A stretch of DNA of 64,000 bases from contig NC_013082.1 in NCBI RefSeq assembly GCF_000142805.1, positions 1,550,001-1,614,000 of the forward strand, given 5' to 3'. Position 1 is the first letter of the stretch. Each line of letters begins with the position of its first letter. Positions 1 through 8,888 of the stretch are shown piece after piece. A program made the translations under genes and the position numbers. The DNA comes from Lachancea thermotolerans CBS 6340 (lineage: Eukaryota > Ascomycota > Saccharomycetes > Saccharomycetales > Saccharomycetaceae). Below the pieces are notes generated by a model, which was not told the origin of the DNA, ran no database searches, and saw nothing but the letters and a program-made list of their open reading frames with translations.

Positions 1-30
1 GTTAGTAATGATTTTTGCTTATTAAGATGC

Positions 31-55
31 TTGAAAAATTTAAGAAAGCGATGAG
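31..55 (+). promoter_or_regulatory. RRPE + PAC motif pair upstream of EMW1
   Basis: TGAAAAATTT (31-40) matches the RRPE element and GCGATGAG (48-55) is an exact PAC element. The two together mark the ribosome-biogenesis regulon in yeasts (Stb3 and Dot6/Tod6 sites). PAC directly touches the ATG at 56, which is unusually close and suggests that translation may start further downstream. Confidence 0.7.
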
Positions 56-2830
56 ATGGAACTACTTGAGCTCTTCGTTCGCTTTCGCGCCCTAACGACA
101 ATTTGCCAATCAAAGATGGAAGCTGTTCTACATACGGCTCTCTTGTTGGACAAGGGGGACATTATCAAAAGCACCCCCGCCGCACATTCTGATGACAAAA
201 CTGTGCGATTTGTCAATTCGATCCTGAAGGGATGTCAAGCCGATCTAGTCTCTGAACTTTTGGACCCAATACGATTGCTAGATGGAAAGTCTTTCTGTAA
301 TGGACAGGAGCTATTTGAGTTTTTGAACGCCGAGCTTGTAAAACATTTTCCCAGTAAGAGCGACGCTCTGTTGCTGGCTGTCGCTTTATTACAGTTGTTC
401 GTCCAAAACAATTACACAGGTCCTGCAGCTTCGAGTTCTGCGCATACTGTGCTGCACGAGTCTAATGATTCGGATGGTAAAGCACATGCACTCTCTGTTT
501 GTCTCCTGAGTGTTTTTGGACAGCCAGCTTACGAACTGTGCGATGATGCAATCTATCTGGTTATGTCCATCATCTTGTTGGAACAAATCACAGAGCAACA
601 ATCGCTCTTTTCTGGCGGCAATGAGGGCTCGGGGGTTGTTGAGATTCCTGCCTCGGAAACCCCAGCTCTTGTGGCATGCGCGCACTGGTGGAGAGCTAGG
701 GCGCTGCTTGTACAGCTGTCCCTCCTACCAGAACCGTCTGGGTTACAGCCAATAGTTGTGTCTTCAATCCTTGGAAGCGTTGATCTGGTTTACGCCATCA
801 GCAAGGAATTGCCATCGCATTTAAAGTCAAGCCTCGAGAAGCAACTCGGCGTAATATACTATCTTGAGAATGTCAAATGTTCGCTAGCAACCAATACCGA
901 ACATCTTTGCCTTCCTTCCTTAACCAAAGTTCAAAAATTGACCGGTTTACAATTTGTCCTAACTGGCGCACGCGCCAAGAGAACCAAATATCAGCAAGAA
1001 GCTCGCTCTGGCTTGATAATTCTCGCAAAATCATCTCCATCGAGTACAAATATTGAAGATGAGAAGGACAGTTTATCTCCAGAGAGCTTTGAGCTTAATT
1101 CCGACGTCCTGCTGGAACGGCCCATCTTTCAATCTATCGGAGATGAGCCAATTGATGATCAGATTGTTAAAAGACGAAAATTTGATGGCGAAGCTGGTTT
1201 AGACGAAGAAAAGCTGCTTCCCGTTGCTTTGAGACAAGAAGACATCCCTCTTGATCTGCGCGAACTTGACCCTAACGAGCAACCCGCCCTAACTAACTAC
1301 GACAATGCCCAGCTGTTGCTTCGCCTATACGTTATACGTCAAACATCCCCTGCTCAAAACCCGTTAGTCGAAGAGGAGCTGAGTGCGATCTTGGGTCGCG
1401 TCCTTTACCAATCAGGAAAAAAAAACTGGACTCTATTTTCCAGAGCTCTATGGGAAAGATCTGTGGTCGAAACAACCAAGGCAAAGACAATCGAAAGGGG
1501 CCTGCTGCAGATGCAGTCCCTTGTTGAGGAAATGGAAATTAAAATCAAAACGCGCATGCTCCCACAAGGCGACGTGAACGAAAAGGTTGAAAGTAATGTG
1601 AGAATGAGTCTCATACATCAGTTGCCCTTCATGCCAAGATGGTCACTAGATGCTAAATTGGCCGAAAAATACATGTCGGTAGGGATTTTAAGATCAGCCG
1701 TTGACATTTATGAAAGGCTTGGGATGTTGTGTGAAGCAGCCTTGTGTCATGCTGCTGTTGGGGACGAAAAAACCGCCGAGAGCATATTGGCAAAAAGAAT
1801 CGAAGACAATGAGCACGATGCGAGGGCCCTATCCATATTAGGCGATATAAGGCAGGACCCAAATTTATGGTTGAAAAGTTGGGAGATTGGGAAATATGTC
1901 AATGCCAAGAACTCGCTTGCAAGATACTACTATAACCCACCATCTAGCTCGGGATTGACAAAGGACTACAATGCTTGTTTGAAGCACTTGAATGAGTCGC
2001 TGAGCCTTTATCCACTCGCGTTCGATACATGGTACTTTTACGGTTGTATTGGTTTAGAGTGCGGAAAGACAGATCTTGCTGCTGAGGCATTCACAAGGTG
2101 CGTTTCACTTGATGATACACATTCATTATCTTGGTCTAACTTGAGCGCAGCATATATTGAGCAGGGCAAGTTAAAAGAGGCGCATAGCTGTTTGAGTAAA
2201 GCCATTGGTTCAGACTCACAAAACAACTGGAGAATTTGGGATAACTTTATGCTAGTGTCTATGAAGCTCAACATGTGGGGAGATGTTCTTCTTGCCTGCA
2301 GAAAGCTTGTGGAAATACGGAAAAACAAGGTGGGCGAGTTTTCCATTGACCTGCCGGTTGTCGAAAAACTAGTCGAGCTCTTGGTTACGTCTGACTTCCC
2401 AAGTAACGCCCCCGAGAGATTATCGCACTTTCAATCTTCTTGCATGGAATTTATTTGTGATATACTACCTACAGTGGTGACCACAAATTCCCGCTGCTGG
2501 AATCAGGTTGCAAGGGTTGAGCTGTGGAGGAAAAGACCTTGGGCTGCCTTAGAGTGCTATGAGAAGGAGTACAGGGCTATGTCGCACAATCCAGACTTGG
2601 AGTTTGATGAGAAAGTATGGAACCAGACTGTGGACGCATGCGACGACCTTGTTGCAGCGTACGAATCTTTAGGAGTGATGGAGGGCAAGCATGGCGAGGG
2701 AAGCCTAGTTTGCAAAGATTGGAAATACAAGGCACGGTCAACGATAAAGTCGTTAATGAGTAGAGGCAAAAATAACTGGGAGGATTCAGATGGCTGGGAA
2801 AGACTGTTGGAGATGAGAAGAAACCTGTAA
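56..2830 (+). CDS. EMW1: Emw1/TTC27-like TPR protein
   Basis: A 924-residue protein matching Emw1 (S. cerevisiae YNL313C, about 904 residues; human TTC27). Emw1 is an essential TPR protein linked to cell-wall integrity and, for TTC27, to assembly of large complexes. The N-terminal part contains the family segment LQLFVQNNYTGP near residue 108. The C-terminal half holds tandem TPR helices, for example ALSILGDI, AFDTWYFYGC and SWSNLSAAYIEQGKLKEA. The first ATG at 56 gives this length, but ATG at 116 (residue 21) would give 904 residues and leaves room for the RRPE/PAC promoter motifs that otherwise abut the start. It converges on DAL82 with 168 bp between stops. Identity is firm from family resemblance and from synteny with DAL82-ATP11-PHA2. 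Confidence 0.9.
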   Translation: MELLELFVRFRALTTICQSKMEAVLHTALLLDKGDIIKSTPAAHSDDKTVRFVNSILKGCQADLVSELLDPIRLLDGKSFCNGQELFEFLNAELVKHFPSKSDALLLAVALLQLFVQNNYTGPAASSSAHTVLHESNDSDGKAHALSVCLLSVFGQPAYELCDDAIYLVMSIILLEQITEQQSLFSGGNEGSGVVEIPASETPALVACAHWWRARALLVQLSLLPEPSGLQPIVVSSILGSVDLVYAISKELPSHLKSSLEKQLGVIYYLENVKCSLATNTEHLCLPSLTKVQKLTGLQFVLTGARAKRTKYQQEARSGLIILAKSSPSSTNIEDEKDSLSPESFELNSDVLLERPIFQSIGDEPIDDQIVKRRKFDGEAGLDEEKLLPVALRQEDIPLDLRELDPNEQPALTNYDNAQLLLRLYVIRQTSPAQNPLVEEELSAILGRVLYQSGKKNWTLFSRALWERSVVETTKAKTIERGLLQMQSLVEEMEIKIKTRMLPQGDVNEKVESNVRMSLIHQLPFMPRWSLDAKLAEKYMSVGILRSAVDIYERLGMLCEAALCHAAVGDEKTAESILAKRIEDNEHDARALSILGDIRQDPNLWLKSWEIGKYVNAKNSLARYYYNPPSSSGLTKDYNACLKHLNESLSLYPLAFDTWYFYGCIGLECGKTDLAAEAFTRCVSLDDTHSLSWSNLSAAYIEQGKLKEAHSCLSKAIGSDSQNNWRIWDNFMLVSMKLNMWGDVLLACRKLVEIRKNKVGEFSIDLPVVEKLVELLVTSDFPSNAPERLSHFQSSCMEFICDILPTVVTTNSRCWNQVARVELWRKRPWAALECYEKEYRAMSHNPDLEFDEKVWNQTVDACDDLVAAYESLGVMEGKHGEGSLVCKDWKYKARSTIKSLMSRGKNNWEDSDGWERLLEMRRNL

Positions 2831-2998
2831 GTAACATGACATCGTAATTGTTTTCTTAATTTATTTCTTAACCAGGAGGTAATACACATTGGTGATCGCA
2901 ATTGAAACAGATCAGATAATAATTTAATAGAATACAAAGGCCATAATGCGCCGGGCAATCGTGGTTTCGTCACACCAAGCTAAAAAACGCAAACATTG

Positions 2999-3868
2999 TC
3001 AGCCCGGACTGTGTTGTGTATTGGTGGAAAAAGGGAGGTTTAGAAAGCCCGCCTGATTTTCCGGCTCTCTTTCCTGAAGAAGTTCGGCTATCTTGTTCAG
3101 TTTCAGCATTACATCTTTTTGAAACCTTTGCTGGTTTTGTTTCAGCAGAGCGACCTCTTTTTGCAGGGCGTCAATAGTGGTACAGTTTTGTAACTCGAGG
3201 CTATCAGCATATGTCCTTTCTCCACCCATATCGTTCCTCAGAGAGTCGACCATTGACAAGGCCTGTTGTTTGTTGCTCGAGAAACGTGATGAAGATGTAC
3301 TTGTATCAGATGGCGTGTTTGAGTTATGGACTGAAGAACTTCCGAGCTGTGGATGAAGGTGAGAGCCCGGCGAGAAGTCACGATGCTGGTCTTGATGCTC
3401 CTGGTATCGCCGCATTTGCGTATGTGGAAATACAGTAATAGAATCCAGAGGTGGCGGCTGCGTTCCTATGGCCTCTTCATTGGATCGAATATCTGGATCA
3501 GATCTCTCATCTTTTTGATGTATGAGCTGCGGTATTGTATCGCTGGAAGGCGGGGGCTCCGAGTCGCCATTTTCCGCACTGCTTGGCGGTTGGCGAATTT
3601 TGGCATACTTATAGTCGCGCCGGTCTTCTTTGAGCAGCTCTTCGAGCAATCCAACATTGCTGAACGGTAGCTCCTCGTTGTTAATGTATAACTCCTTGAG
3701 CTTCTCAAATCGGGTTTTCAGGGTACGGTTCTGCCGGTAGCTTGCGCCTGTCTTGCGATTGAATGCACGCAGCAGCTCGTTCCAAGTATTCATTCGGTGT
3801 CGATAAGATTGCAAATGCGGTTTATACTCATATATGAGCTCCAGTAAAAGATCATCGGGATTGCTCAT
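2999..3868 (-). CDS. DAL82: Dal82-like activator of allantoin/urea catabolic genes
   Basis: A 289-residue protein from the first ATG at 3868; a longer open frame begins only at a GTG. Synteny (between EMW1 and ATP11, same relative orientation as YNL314W) and layout point to Dal82 (255 residues in S. cerevisiae), which binds the allophanate-responsive UIS-ALL element together with Dal81. The N-terminal 100 residues (HRMNTWNELLRAFNRKTGAS and following) look like a compact helical MADF/trihelix-type DNA-binding domain. The middle is low-complexity Ser/Pro/His-rich. Residues about 230-275 form a heptad-rich coiled coil (ALQKEVALLKQNQQRF). A typical Dal82 target type, a DUR3 transporter gene, lies 54 kb away in this window. 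The DNA-binding assignment is family knowledge, not visible as a diagnostic motif. Confidence 0.8.
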   Translation of the reverse strand: MSNPDDLLLELIYEYKPHLQSYRHRMNTWNELLRAFNRKTGASYRQNRTLKTRFEKLKELYINNEELPFSNVGLLEELLKEDRRDYKYAKIRQPPSSAENGDSEPPPSSDTIPQLIHQKDERSDPDIRSNEEAIGTQPPPLDSITVFPHTQMRRYQEHQDQHRDFSPGSHLHPQLGSSSVHNSNTPSDTSTSSSRFSSNKQQALSMVDSLRNDMGGERTYADSLELQNCTTIDALQKEVALLKQNQQRFQKDVMLKLNKIAELLQEREPENQAGFLNLPFSTNTQHSPG

Positions 3869-4449
3869 TAAAGGCTCGGGCACTGAGGCTAGTTGAAAGG
3901 AGACTTTAAAAAAACCTAAAAGAAGCTCAGAATCATTCTTTTCACTCGCCCGAGCTGCTGCTCTTCTTGTAGCTAGAGTGCAGCTGCCATTCTACAGAAC
4001 GAGGTCATTGAAATTGGACTCGCGATTGATGACACATTGATAAGTGCACGTGAGAAGTCAACTTCCAATGCTGCACGAAAACTTCAGCGGTTATGGCATG
4101 ACCATGCTACACGATACCAGCTCTCGGAAATTGAGTTGAGATTTCTCATTCTCCGCACATTTACGCTCGAGGCCCTATAAGTTAGCGGGCGTCCCTACTT
4201 CTGGTGGCCTTCACAAGGTCAAAGAGATTCAAGCTCGATCATTTGTTTAGTAGAGCCCAAGATCTTATCAGAGAAATGCTTCTCTTCAACATGCTCGCAT
4301 GCTCGCAAAAGGCTTTGTAAGTTTTCTCGCTCAAGTTTTCTTTATATCAAGTGTTTGAGGAGAGTTGCTTGCTACACTAACCCTTTAGATACGTTAAAAA
4401 TTTGAAAAATGAGATCAAGAGAATTATGATCCTTTGACTTATCACGTCA
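3869..4449. other. Divergent intergenic region DAL82-ATP11
   Basis: This 581-bp shared promoter region holds a CACGTG E-box at 4047-4052, the Cbf1-type core. No tRNA, repeat or credible small gene was seen. Confidence 0.6.
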
Positions 4450-5421
4450 ATGAGAAGCGTCGCCAGAGCCCTACCCAGATTTGCTACCACTCAAACGAGA
4501 AGAGCGTCTGCGATTTCTCTCACCAATTTCATTCAGCTTCAGCAGAGTTCAAACCTAAAGAGCAACTATTCAACAGAGTCGCTCGACGTAAGGTATAAAA
4601 ACAAGCTTTTACAGAAAGCGGAAGAACAGGGGTTTAAGTCTGTCGAAGAGCTTAAAGAGAAGCTTAAGGAAGACATTGAAACTAAGAAAAAGGAATTGAG
4701 CAAGGTTGACCCTCTCAAAGAACTCGAGGAATACGAACAGCGCCTAAAGATGTCTCAAAACAACATGAAAGTCACACAACAGCGAGGCCCCGTGGACCCC
4801 AAGCAGGAGCCGGCCCCTTTCAAAACCCTGGACTCTTTTCTAAAGCTTGAGAAGATCAAGGATCTCTCAAAGCAGGAAGTCGAGTTTCTGTGGCGGGCGC
4901 GCTGGGCTAATAAGCCCGACGCTCTATCTGCAGTTGTACCATTGGAGATCTTTGAAAAGATGGACCGTCACATCCGTGCATGTCCTACTTTCGTTCTTCC
5001 CCTGCCCCGTGAGGTCCCCGCCGAGGCTTCCTCTTCCGGTACCCAAGAACAGGGTATGGAACTACACTACATCCAGTGGCAGATGGCTGATTCTAATACC
5101 GTCCACTGTATCATGACATCTTTGGCAGAATACAAACTGCACAGCGAGTTTGCAAAACCACACACAACTTTCCAATTCCACAAAGAGCTGGCCAGTGACA
5201 AGAAGATTATTTTGATGAATGGTCACGTCGAAAAGGATGTCAACATTACTTTACCAGACGCGCAGCTATTACTCTTAAACATTCAGAGGTTCTATGGTGC
5301 CATGGGCGAAGAAACTGTGTCTTCGAAGCAAAGAACTAAGTTGTTACACGATTTCGCCAAAGGTTCGCCTGAGTTCTCAGTAGAGAAGCTCATCAACTTG
5401 GCTCAATCAATGGAGACCTAA
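4450..5421 (+). CDS. ATP11: Mitochondrial F1-ATPase assembly chaperone Atp11
   Basis: A 323-residue protein (S. cerevisiae Atp11 318). It binds free F1 beta subunits in the mitochondrial matrix and prevents their aggregation before assembly with alpha subunits. Residues 1-45 are rich in Arg/Ser/Thr/Ala without acidic residues, a typical matrix presequence. A charged helical stretch follows (residues 50-100, [20 protein letters not shown]), then the conserved ATP11 core beginning near [27 protein letters not shown]-type sequence. The start ATG at 4450 is the first in frame. It is followed in the same direction by PHA2, 172 bp on, as in the YNL315C-YNL316C order. Confidence 0.95.
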   Translation: MRSVARALPRFATTQTRRASAISLTNFIQLQQSSNLKSNYSTESLDVRYKNKLLQKAEEQGFKSVEELKEKLKEDIETKKKELSKVDPLKELEEYEQRLKMSQNNMKVTQQRGPVDPKQEPAPFKTLDSFLKLEKIKDLSKQEVEFLWRARWANKPDALSAVVPLEIFEKMDRHIRACPTFVLPLPREVPAEASSSGTQEQGMELHYIQWQMADSNTVHCIMTSLAEYKLHSEFAKPHTTFQFHKELASDKKIILMNGHVEKDVNITLPDAQLLLLNIQRFYGAMGEETVSSKQRTKLLHDFAKGSPEFSVEKLINLAQSMET

Positions 5422-5553
5422 GCACATGTAAATATCTAAGCTTATACAAACATTCTATTCCACCAGGCCTCAGCAGTTCTTGTGCGATGACTTGAATTTC
5501 GTTCTCGCTCAAACTAGTACATCTGAAAAATCTGTCCAAATTTGGAAGAAGAG

Positions 5554-5560
5554 TGAGTCA
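5554..5560. promoter_or_regulatory. Gcn4-type site upstream of PHA2
   Basis: TGAGTCA, the exact Gcn4/AP-1 core, lies 34 bp before the PHA2 ATG. PHA2 is an amino-acid biosynthesis gene and the natural kind of target for general amino-acid control. The position is close to the start codon, so it may lie within the 5' leader. Confidence 0.5.
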
Positions 5561-5593
5561 ACTAGATTCGACAAATTTAGAGGCGACCAAACA

Positions 5594-6592
5594 ATGGTCA
5601 ACATTGCATTTCTTGGACCCTTGGGCACATACACTCACCAAGCTGCTCTTCAACAGTTCCCCGATAAAGATGCTAACTACATACCACTTGCAGGCATTCC
5701 ACAATGTTTTGAAGCGCTAATTAAGGATGCGTCGTTGGACTTCGCAGTAGTACCGCTGGAAAACTCAACTAATGGCCAAGTGGTATTCACATATGACTTG
5801 CTGAGGGATTTGATGAATAATTGTAAGGAATACAAGGGCAATGAGGCGATCCCCGAGCTTGAAGTTGTCGCTGAGCAGTATGTGTCTATTGAATTGTGCC
5901 TGATAGCTGCCCAACCGATGAGCCTCGACGATCTCAACAGCGAAACGCGCGTTACCATCCACTCACATCCACAGGTTTGGGGCCAGGCCAGTTCTTACCT
6001 AAAAAATCTGGGTCAAAGGGTGCAAGAGCTGAAGACAGTCGATTCGTCCTCCACATCAGGAGCCGTAAAAATATGCTGCGAGGCAGGCCAACCCAGCGGT
6101 AATGAAGTGGTGCTCGCCATCGCAAGCAGAACCGCTGCTACTGTAAATGGCGCGGCAATAGTTGATAGTCCCATCAATGACAGAAAAGGAAACACTACAA
6201 GATTTTTGACTTTAAGACGAAGGTCTACAGACTTTCCTCCAATACCAGCCAGACCCCCAGTTGCTAAAGGAGTAGAGCAAGTAGCTTTACTGACCTTTAT
6301 AGGAAAGCAGGATACCAGTCCGGGAAGCCTGGTTGATGTCTTGAACGTATTGAAAGACCACGAAATCAACATGTGCTCCATTAGCTCTCGCCCGTATCAC
6401 CACCCAGACAGTAGCAGCAAGGCCGACGAGAGCGCGCATCGCAAGTGGCAGTACATTTTCTTCATTGAGTTCAATCACGCTGACGGCGTAAGTTGGGACC
6501 AAGTTGTCCATGAAATGGGATCCAAGACCTTGAAATTCTGTTTTTGGGGGACCTTTTACCGTAACGGGAGGTACTACGAGACTTCAACATAA
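5594..6592 (+). CDS. PHA2: Prephenate dehydratase
   Basis: Prephenate dehydratase converts prephenate to phenylpyruvate in phenylalanine synthesis. The frame is open from a TTG at 5480, but the first ATG at 5594 gives 332 residues beginning MVNIAFLGPLGTYTH, the standard family start (S. cerevisiae Pha2 334). The catalytic domain fills residues 1 to about 215 and includes the family motif TTRF in GNTTRFLTL. A C-terminal ACT domain follows from about residue 228 (VALLTFIGKQDTSPGSLVDV), carrying SSRP where bacterial enzymes have the phenylalanine-binding ESRP. It converges on HRT1 with 62 bp between stops. Confidence 0.95.
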   Translation: MVNIAFLGPLGTYTHQAALQQFPDKDANYIPLAGIPQCFEALIKDASLDFAVVPLENSTNGQVVFTYDLLRDLMNNCKEYKGNEAIPELEVVAEQYVSIELCLIAAQPMSLDDLNSETRVTIHSHPQVWGQASSYLKNLGQRVQELKTVDSSSTSGAVKICCEAGQPSGNEVVLAIASRTAATVNGAAIVDSPINDRKGNTTRFLTLRRRSTDFPPIPARPPVAKGVEQVALLTFIGKQDTSPGSLVDVLNVLKDHEINMCSISSRPYHHPDSSSKADESAHRKWQYIFFIEFNHADGVSWDQVVHEMGSKTLKFCFWGTFYRNGRYYETST

Positions 6593-6654
6593 AAACGCAT
6601 TTTATATTAGCCCTATTAATCGCCATACATGTACATATACATCTTCCACACGGT

Positions 6655-6987
6655 TCACCTGCCGTATTTCGCAAACTGCCAAGTCTGGTTATCCAACGGG
6701 CAAGCGTTTCTGGTTTGAAGCCATTTATTGATGCAGTGTAGGTGGAAGGCATGGTTGCATGCACCCCAAGCTGCTACACACTCGTTATCAGTGTCTGTCA
6801 TAGCGGTGGGTTGGCACTGAATGCACGGCTCCATAATGTGGTTTCTGCAGATAGCACAGTTCTCCACTGCGATATCCCACGACCAAAACGCAACAGCCGT
6901 CCACTTCTTGACTTCAAATCTTTTCTTTGGTACAGGCTCTGACTGCACAACATCTGGTTCGTCCAGGTCCATCCTATCCTCTGACAT
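6655..6987 (-). CDS. HRT1: RING-H2 subunit of cullin ubiquitin ligases (Rbx1/Hrt1)
   Basis: A 110-residue protein (S. cerevisiae Hrt1 121). It recruits the E2 enzyme (Cdc34) to cullin complexes such as SCF. The RING-H2 ligands are visible: C44, C47, C55, C58, C77, H79, H82, C85, C96 and D99, with the Rbx1-specific W-x-F-A-K-Y-G-R end. The N-terminal strand that threads into the cullin is the [20 protein letters not shown] segment at 21-40. It is divergent from MED7 with 291 bp between starts, matching YOL133W next to YOL135C. Confidence 0.96.
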   Translation of the reverse strand: MSEDRMDLDEPDVVQSEPVPKKRFEVKKWTAVAFWSWDIAVENCAICRNHIMEPCIQCQPTAMTDTDNECVAAWGACNHAFHLHCINKWLQTRNACPLDNQTWQFAKYGR

Positions 6988-7278
6988 CTTGATGCTATGG
7001 GCTATTGACTAAGGTGGCTACAGCTCTAAAGATCATGATGAGCTTAGAGGTTAACTTGGATTCACCCTGGTCACATGATCTCATGCTTAGTGGTGAAATA
7101 CAAGCTAATATTTTGTAAAGTGTTTTGGTCCAATGAGAGAGAAGTGTAGCACTTGAAGACCCACCACCCTGACGTCTCCCAGACCAGTTGTGGCAATTGC
7201 AGGCGCGCTAGAAGCACACAAACCTACCGTGCCCAACTATTACTCTAGGGCCCAAGGATAAGACAAAAACTGCCTAAA

Positions 7279-7941
7279 ATGTCGGTTGGCGGGGCTAATG
7301 AAATCGCTGCACTGTACCCACCGCCACCTCCGTATATAAAGTACTTCACAGATGAGAACTTGACCAAGCTCGAAGCTCAGAGGAAGTCAGGGGAAGCTAG
7401 CGAGGCCGATGAAGACCTGGAGTTTTTGATACCACCCCCGGTGCCCGCGGAGGGCCATTACCGAGCGTTTGGAAGCGTCTGGCATGTAAAAGACGAACTG
7501 CCCGACCTCAGCTCCATGGGAATGACGCAGCTGTATCAAGGCAGTGCGGACGGCACGGCGTCTAGCTACCAATCCAAAATTCAGGAGCTGCACAAGCTGC
7601 TGCGGTCCCTGCTGCTGAACTTCCTGGAGCTAACTGGCATCCTCAGCATTAATCCCGAGCGCTTCGCGGAAAAAGTCGAACACATTCAGACCATACTCGT
7701 GAACTTTCACCATTTGCTGAATGAGTACCGCCCACACCAGTCGCGGGAGTCGCTCATCATGCTTCTCGAGGCGCAACTCGAGCACAAGCGCAGTGAGATC
7801 CAGCACATTGAGCAGGTTTGCAGTGACGTGCGCGCCAAGCTTCGCCGCCTTGTCGACGGTGACGGCCCAAAGAATGAGGATGCTCCTAGCGAGCCGGAGC
7901 CGCAAAGTCACGTGCAAAAAGAGGCGGAATCTCTCACGTGA
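7279..7941 (+). CDS. MED7: Mediator middle-module subunit Med7
   Basis: A 220-residue protein (S. cerevisiae 222) of the Mediator complex that bridges activators and RNA polymerase II. The N-terminal proline-rich segment (IAALYPPPPPYIKYFT, residues 8-23) is the conserved Med7 start that packs on Med31. Residues about 95-195 are long helices that pair with Med21 (ELHKLLRSLLLNFLELTGIL, LLEAQLEHKRSEIQHIEQVC). The acidic tail is poorly conserved. Two CACGTG sites (7909-7914 and 7935-7940) overlap the end of the gene. Confidence 0.95.
   Translation: MSVGGANEIAALYPPPPPYIKYFTDENLTKLEAQRKSGEASEADEDLEFLIPPPVPAEGHYRAFGSVWHVKDELPDLSSMGMTQLYQGSADGTASSYQSKIQELHKLLRSLLLNFLELTGILSINPERFAEKVEHIQTILVNFHHLLNEYRPHQSRESLIMLLEAQLEHKRSEIQHIEQVCSDVRAKLRRLVDGDGPKNEDAPSEPEPQSHVQKEAESLT
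7909..7940. promoter_or_regulatory. Pair of CACGTG sites at the MED7 3' end
   Basis: GTCACGTG (CACGTG core 7909-7914) and TCACGTGA (core 7935-7940) are 26 bp apart and overlap the last codons of MED7. They match the Cbf1 consensus RTCACRTG and could belong to the PFK27 upstream region, though they lie about 950 bp from that start codon. Confidence 0.4.
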
Positions 7942-8888
7942 TAGATATCAAGCCCTCCTCTTATCAAGCATTCCCAAGGATAATAAATTAACCTTGTGTC
8001 AAGTAGCCTACGTGCGGCCAATATTTCACGCGCGGCGAAGCACGTTCGCGTGCCCCGATTCCTTCTAGCTCGACTACGCGGCTCGCTGCACACGTCATAT
8101 CCTTCTACCGGCTCCTAAGTCTCATATTTCTTTTCGCGACTTTTCTCTGTGGCTACCGGTAATTTTTCCGTGGAGGCGCTTTCGGAAAAATCGAGGTCTT
8201 TCCGATTTTTTTTTTTTTTTCGCTCTCAACCAGCGCCCGCTAGTGCCTCCCACAGTGCCTTCCTAGAAAGCTCTGAAGAGCTCGAGGATGAGTCCTCAAT
8301 TATCCGAATACTGGAATAGGCAGCTTCCTCTCACGCCAGCAGCGGGTGCACTGCTGGACGCGACAGGTTCGTCGTAGCGGGTGGAAGTTACCAGAGTCGT
8401 GGCGGATAAAAAGATTGATTAAAAATTGATCGGGTACTGCGTTTCTTAGAGTTTTCTTTTACTGAGAAACGCGAGTGGCGAAATATTGGGCGCGTAGGAG
8501 ACGTAGGATACATATAATACTTATACCAAAAGCTTAACGTTTGGTAATATTATTTGAGAAGAGGAGGATACTATCGGAAACTCTAGGAAACGTATACTCC
8601 GCACCAGAAATATAAGAGAATTCCCTCACTGGGCTCACAGTTACCAGGAAGCAAGAACGGAGGAACCCGAACCTGGAAGAAAAGCCAACTACTGAGCTGC
8701 GACCAAGCGCCAGAGCTACCGGAAGATTGAACGAGACCGACGTCCAAGCAAAGAACCGGCCCGAGCACCCTGACCTTCCTGCTAGCTGCATTCGAGAACA
8801 GCCGCCTAGGTACCCAAGGCTAGGATCAATCGCAGTGCAAACGCCGATACGGAAATATCCAAAAAGCGACTCAAAGAAAATTGGCGCC
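7942..8888. other. PFK27 upstream region with poly-T tract and hairpin
   Basis: This is 947 bp of promoter and probable leader. It contains an inverted repeat TCGGAAA (8182-8188) / TTTCCGA (8199-8205), running into 15 consecutive T (8206-8220). An alternative pairing is AAAAATCG / CGATTTTT. Poly(dA:dT) tracts of this kind exclude nucleosomes. The PFK27 frame is open upstream of the ATG from 8727 without an ATG. Confidence 0.6.
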
